DNA of 26,828 nucleotides from an uncultured Eubacteriales bacterium (lineage in GTDB: Bacteria > Bacillota > Clostridia > Oscillospirales > Acutalibacteraceae), in assembly GCA_934486895.1 (NCBI GenBank), contig CAKSQZ010000019.1, forward strand, positions 1-26,828, in the 5' to 3' direction. Each line of letters begins with the position of its first letter. The stretch's first letter is position 1. Below are positions 23,399 through 26,828 of this stretch, piece after piece. Position numbers and translations under genes: made by a program. Below the pieces are notes generated by a model, which was given only the letters and a program-made list of their open reading frames with translations, ran no database searches and was not told where the DNA came from.

Positions 23399-24055
23399 TT
23401 AATCGAACATTACACCGCGATTGAGCTGCGACGGGGAGCGCCAGAGAATGCCGTATTCAAACAAGAACCGGGCTTTTAAACTCCAGTATTCCAGGCAGAA
23501 ATCCATCTGTTTGGTTTTTTCTATCTTTTCCTCCACCTTGTCAATCACGGCAAGATATTCCTCCGTTTTCTCAACAGGATCGTTTTTGATGAATCCCCGT
23601 CGGTTTTCCTGCGCCGAGAGAAGCAATTCACGGATTATTTCATTCGGCAAACTGCCGGACACGATTGCGACAAGATCGGAGCAATCATCAAGTTCATAAT
23701 AATTTCTTGCTTTGACCGCCGAGTAAAAGCAGTTCTTAAGCCGAGTTATATCCTCATCGTCATATTCTCTGAGTTTCATAAGCTCTGTATGAGCTTGAAG
23801 CTGCGGTGTGTAAAATTTCACCGACATTCCCGCGCGGCACATTTTGTCATAAGACTCCGTAAGATACCAAAGCGCCGGAATGATCTCCTCCAGCGTTTCA
23901 ATATTATTTTCACTCTGACGGGAAACAATTTCTGCTATTTCCAAAAGATAAGGGCTGTCCCTATAGGTGGGTGCAGCATATTCGTGCTCCTTATGGCTTT
24001 CAATGATATTATATAATTCTTCTATTCTTTCCAAATCCTTTTGCAAAAATGACAT
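23399..24055 (-). CDS. Helical protein of unknown function in the vWA-PP2C operon
   Basis: A 218-aa soluble, mostly alpha-helical protein rich in Glu, Leu and Tyr. I recognise no catalytic motif, signal peptide or membrane segment. The C-terminal end (EYWSLKARFLFEYGILWRSPSQLNRGVMFD) looks like a conserved module ending in a WRSPxxLNxxVMFD-type tail. AGGAGG lies six bases before the ATG. It is the last gene of the operon, 21 bases after the transglutaminase-like gene, with a strong terminator after it. The helical pattern could suit an adaptor or scaffold for the phosphatase/vWA partners, but this is inference. Confidence 0.8.
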   Translation of the reverse strand: MSFLQKDLERIEELYNIIESHKEHEYAAPTYRDSPYLLEIAEIVSRQSENNIETLEEIIPALWYLTESYDKMCRAGMSVKFYTPQLQAHTELMKLREYDDEDITRLKNCFYSAVKARNYYELDDCSDLVAIVSGSLPNEIIRELLLSAQENRRGFIKNDPVEKTEEYLAVIDKVEEKIEKTKQMDFCLEYWSLKARFLFEYGILWRSPSQLNRGVMFD

Positions 24056-24076
24056 TGTATTCCTCCTGTCCGTATC

Positions 24077-25030
24077 CTATTCCGTCATTGCTTTGATAAA
24101 ACCGATAATATTCTGCGCAGCATTATAACGCAGAGTTCCCATGTCAAACGGAAACTGTGCAAGACGCTCCTGCGAGAACGGAAACAATAGTTTTACGGAA
24201 TAATAAGGTTCATCGGCCTTATCTGCTATAATTCTCCGCAGCTCATTCTCATCCCGCGCAATCAGTCCGTTTTTATAAAAATAGTTGATTTTGTTCGGTT
24301 CACACTTGGGATACAGCTCCGTATCAAAGCAGTGGTCGGCAGCAATGTCTGCATCACACAGATTAAAATAGTCATACGACGCACCTCCAAAACGGGAATC
24401 CCAAGCCGTATCGGTATGCGCAGTCACTCCTTTAATTCTCGTAATATTCCACGAATGAGCCTCCCGTATTCCGTTCGGATGTAACGCTTCGCCTATTACC
24501 ACTATTGAAGCAATCCCCAGTCTGTCGCACAGCAGTTTATAGGTTTTTGCAAACCCTTCACAAACACACCGGTTACGGAGCAGTGCACCGACCACCGAAA
24601 AGCAGTCCTTATCATACGGCTCTTCGGCTGTATGGATCGTATATAGAAAATTATGCACCTTTAGCTGCTTGGCAAGCGGACTCATATCAGGCTTTATGCT
24701 GTTCTTTATAAACAGATCTACTTTCCTTTCGACCTCTGCCCATAGCTGCTCGGCTTCTTCTTTTGCGTAATCATACTGAAAGATGAGCTGAATATACATC
24801 GGCGTCTGCTTGGTGACTACCCGATGTCGATTAAGATAGAAAAAAACCGGATTGTCAAACAGTACGGCAGTCATGATCTTTTTGGTATCTACCGTAAACG
24901 CTTTGCCCATGCCGGCGTGAATGGATAACGCAGGCTCGAAGCGAAGGAGCGCTTCGCATATCCGGTTATATAGATTTTTCTCACCGTCTGTCAGACGGGA
25001 ATAATAAAACTTGGAACCGTTATCCTTCAT
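24077..25030 (-). CDS. Transglutaminase-like cysteine protease-fold protein
   Basis: A 317-aa protein with a C-terminal transglutaminase-like core. The triad can be placed at C157 in RCVCEGFAKTYKLLCDRLGI, H192 in EAHSWNITRI and D207 in AHTDTAWD, with the usual CxxG/A and HxW spacing. The first 130 residues are a separate helical and strand region. There is no signal peptide, so it acts in the cytoplasm, unlike many secreted relatives. Family members cleave or cross-link peptides or act as peptidases; the substrate is unknown. Its ATG overlaps the stop of the PP2C gene (ATGA), showing translational coupling and a shared pathway. Confidence 0.86.
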   Translation of the reverse strand: MKDNGSKFYYSRLTDGEKNLYNRICEALLRFEPALSIHAGMGKAFTVDTKKIMTAVLFDNPVFFYLNRHRVVTKQTPMYIQLIFQYDYAKEEAEQLWAEVERKVDLFIKNSIKPDMSPLAKQLKVHNFLYTIHTAEEPYDKDCFSVVGALLRNRCVCEGFAKTYKLLCDRLGIASIVVIGEALHPNGIREAHSWNITRIKGVTAHTDTAWDSRFGGASYDYFNLCDADIAADHCFDTELYPKCEPNKINYFYKNGLIARDENELRRIIADKADEPYYSVKLLFPFSQERLAQFPFDMGTLRYNAAQNIIGFIKAMTE

Positions 25031-25926
25031 GGTATCACCTCGTTTTGGGAAGCTTGCTGCGATTTTTCAAAAACCGTCGGTTTTTGACGTGCAAAATCCG
25101 TATTGACAATAATCCCTACCGACATATCATCTCCGCTGCCTTTTTCCGAAAGGGTCGGCAAATAATCTTTTAATTGCGAGACGGCGGTTTGATCGTTTGT
25201 TTGGGCAAAAGACCTGAGGGTCAGGCGGTAAAAATCATACAGCCTCTCATCTCCGGCAAAGCAGTCGTCGATTCCGTCACTGCCGATAAATACGGCGGCG
25301 GGAAGAGCGCGTTCAAAACAAAAGCGGAACTCCTTGGCGGCATTTTCATCGCACATCGATGTGGTAACATTCAAAAAGCACTGCTCGTCCCACGGAATGG
25401 GCTGTGTAAATTCACCGTCTTTTGATACGGCAACGCATTTCCCGTCGCCGATCTGCAAACCAAGCCAGAAATTCTCGGTCAGTATAACGCCGATAAGGGT
25501 CGTGCCGTATGCCGATTGCAGGCGCTGTCCCGCCTCGTATTTCCGCCGCGCCTTTTCTGACACACAGTTTAGCTCGTCCGCGCCGAAGGGATGTTCCTTT
25601 ATGTCCTGTTCTACAAGCTCGTTCCAGCGGACAATAATGCTTTTGATGAGCTGCTCTATGCGAAGGGACTGCTGTTTTTGCGTGGCCGATGCCGAAAGGA
25701 CGCTTATCAAATCAGGATCTTTCATACATTCGGTAAAGGCCTCTGCAGCAAAGCGACTGCCCCTGTCCGAGCGAAAATAATCAGCTCCTCCGTGACCGTC
25801 GCATACAACGGAAATTCTGCGGTCGGGCAATTCACAGCTTAAAGAAAAATCCTGACATACAGTGCCGCTTTTTATGTGGGAAGCGCCGATCACCGTCATA
25901 TTAAACGCCCTGTGATCGGTCACCAT
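25027..25926 (-). CDS. PP2C-family serine/threonine phosphatase
   Basis: A 299-aa metal-dependent protein phosphatase. The motifs come in order: VCQDFS (residues 23-28), VVCDGHGGADYF with metal-binding D43, AYGTTLIGVI, IGDGKCVAVS, FIGSDGIDDCF and GSGDDMSVGII. No membrane helix is present, so it is cytoplasmic. The start overlaps the end of the vWA gene by seven bases. vWA plus PP2C plus a kinase is the core of TerY-P type triads (described by Aravind and colleagues); here the kinase, if any, would lie beyond the window edge. It probably reverses phosphorylation of operon partners. Confidence 0.92.
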   Translation of the reverse strand: MVTDHRAFNMTVIGASHIKSGTVCQDFSLSCELPDRRISVVCDGHGGADYFRSDRGSRFAAEAFTECMKDPDLISVLSASATQKQQSLRIEQLIKSIIVRWNELVEQDIKEHPFGADELNCVSEKARRKYEAGQRLQSAYGTTLIGVILTENFWLGLQIGDGKCVAVSKDGEFTQPIPWDEQCFLNVTTSMCDENAAKEFRFCFERALPAAVFIGSDGIDDCFAGDERLYDFYRLTLRSFAQTNDQTAVSQLKDYLPTLSEKGSGDDMSVGIIVNTDFARQKPTVFEKSQQASQNEVIP

Positions 25927-26651
25927 TCCAGATCACCGTCATCATCCGGCTCGGCAGCTTTCACCTCGTTTATTTTGTCGATCATTTCATCCTGCTTGTT
26001 TGTCGCCTCGTCCACGCCGCCTTTACCGACTCCGCTGGACTTTGAGCCGATTTGGGACGCAGTAACCGAAACAAAGCGTATCATTTTGGAGAGCGCTTCC
26101 GGTGTATGCACCGTAAGCACAGCTTCTTTGTTGCCTGTAAATTCGGCAAGTACGGCTTTATTGGCGTCCTCGCCGATAGCAACCGCGACCTTGATGGCCT
26201 TTTTGAACCAGTTGTTTTCTTTAAGTTTTGACAGCTCGGAAGCATATTCGTCTGTCGGCTCTCCGTCTGACAGCAGGAAAATCGCGGGTGCGAAGGAACC
26301 TGCCACATCACTCATAAAGGCTTTGCGGGACAGCTTTTCATTCAGCTGTTTGCAGGCCTCGCCGAAGTCGGTGAGTCCGTCAGCCGTGAGAAAGCTCCAG
26401 GTGAAGTCCTCCGCATCCATCGGAGCGGGGGTTATCCATCTTGTGCCGCTTGAAAACTCCAGTACAGCGATTTTTATGGCTGCATCGGCGTTTTCGGCGG
26501 ATATTTTGCGGATTTCTGGAATGACTTCTTCAATTGCAGAGTTAAGTGTCCCCATTTTTGCTCCGTCCATACTGCCGGATGCATCAACCACAAAGAAAAG
26601 CGTCATTGTTCTGCGGGAAACCTCCACCGCACCTTCATATATATTTGCCAT
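25920..26651 (-). CDS. vWA-domain protein, TerY-like
   Basis: A 243-aa protein consisting mainly of one von Willebrand factor A domain. The metal-ion-dependent adhesion site is complete: DASGS (D23, S25, S27), a Thr in DGLTDFGEA, and an Asp in LLSDGEPTDEY. The C-terminal 40 residues are Gly/Ser/Asp-rich and probably flexible. There is no signal peptide. Such cytoplasmic vWA proteins with a PP2C neighbour resemble TerY of tellurium-resistance/stress systems, where the domain assembles signalling complexes. GGAGG lies nine bases before the ATG, and the gene starts 13 bases after the preceding stop. Confidence 0.9.
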   Translation of the reverse strand: MANIYEGAVEVSRRTMTLFFVVDASGSMDGAKMGTLNSAIEEVIPEIRKISAENADAAIKIAVLEFSSGTRWITPAPMDAEDFTWSFLTADGLTDFGEACKQLNEKLSRKAFMSDVAGSFAPAIFLLSDGEPTDEYASELSKLKENNWFKKAIKVAVAIGEDANKAVLAEFTGNKEAVLTVHTPEALSKMIRFVSVTASQIGSKSSGVGKGGVDEATNKQDEMIDKINEVKAAEPDDDGDLEW

Positions 26652-26664
26652 TTTAAAAGCCTCC

Positions 26665-26828
26665 TTATTCGATGTTCCCGATACAGTTCGGGAAATGAAT
26701 CTGTTTTGTTTTTGTTACGACCAGTACCTCATTTTTGCCGATTGTTTTTACATTGCCGTCCTTTGTTTCGACCTGCCAAACCTCATCGCTGAGATTGCGA
26801 AGTCCCCATATGGCCGGGTTTTTAGGAT
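26665..26828 (-). CDS. C-terminal part of an upstream operon gene (truncated by window)
   Basis: An open frame enters at the window edge and ends at TAA (26665-26667). The 53 visible residues include NPAIWGLRNLSDEVWQVE, then KTIGKNEVLVVTKTKQIHF, a beta-rich pattern. They look like a small C-terminal domain seen in clostridial signalling proteins, possibly attached to a kinase or zinc-ribbon protein, but this cannot be decided. It precedes the vWA gene by 13 bases and is clearly the same operon. Confidence 0.7.
   Translation of the reverse strand, partial: PKNPAIWGLRNLSDEVWQVETKDGNVKTIGKNEVLVVTKTKQIHFPNCIGNIE

Noticed and set aside
23241..23402. A plus-strand frame of about 53 codons starting MKTLNEIIIRRMCYRPKYILFYDYY.
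   Set aside because: The frame runs through the GC-rich terminator of the opposite-strand operon, has a distant ribosome binding site (AAGGA about 12 bases away) and resembles no family I know.

Overview
The window looks like a chromosomal segment of a spore-forming, low-to-mid GC clostridial Firmicute, probably in the Oscillospiraceae/Ruminococcaceae range. Support comes from a spoIIGA-sigE pair with a Spo0A-box-like promoter, AGGAGG-type ribosome binding sites, SigA-type promoters and typical Firmicute gene neighbourhoods. The species cannot be named from the sequence alone. Nearly all genes lie on the minus strand.

Layout. 1-515: three minus-strand tRNA genes (Trp, CAU-anticodon, Lys) with a broken tRNA-Trp-like fragment between the first two. 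681-2214: two plus-strand genes, a flavin reductase-family protein and a Cys-rich unknown. 2273-8334: minus-strand housekeeping genes (secG; rsmD-coaD-coiled-coil protein; pth-mfd). 8465-12587: a marR-led operon for a heterodimeric ABC exporter, with a palindromic operator candidate. 12731-14288: spoIIGA-sigE. 14442-15644: a DegT-type aminotransferase.

15914-20642 is an AT-rich island, visibly different from its GC-richer flanks. It holds a compact type V-A CRISPR system: full-length cas12a (1227 aa, all three RuvC carboxylates present), a leader with its own extended -10 promoter, 8 repeats with 7 spacers, and a hairpin terminator. No cas1, cas2 or cas4 is present in the window. The leader contains a degenerate repeat in inverted orientation. 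If the predicted array promoter is right, the precursor RNA starts with about 14 nt complementary to the 5' half of every repeat. This is the most unusual signal in the window. The upstream edge of the island carries a 9-codon stub resembling the start of an AAA/DUF4143-type ATPase, cut off at a perfect 18-bp palindrome, which suggests a recombination scar.

20697-23066 is a P-type cation ATPase with a long structured 5' leader. 23399-26828 is a translationally coupled operon: a partial gene, a vWA protein, a PP2C phosphatase, a transglutaminase-like protein and a helical unknown. It resembles TerY/PP2C/kinase signalling triads and may be a stress or defence module near the CRISPR island.

How they work together: crRNAs cut from the array by Cas12a would guide DNA cleavage; the MarR protein probably controls its own ABC exporter; SpoIIGA processes pro-SigmaE; RsmD, Mfd, Pth, CoaD and SecG are independent housekeeping functions.
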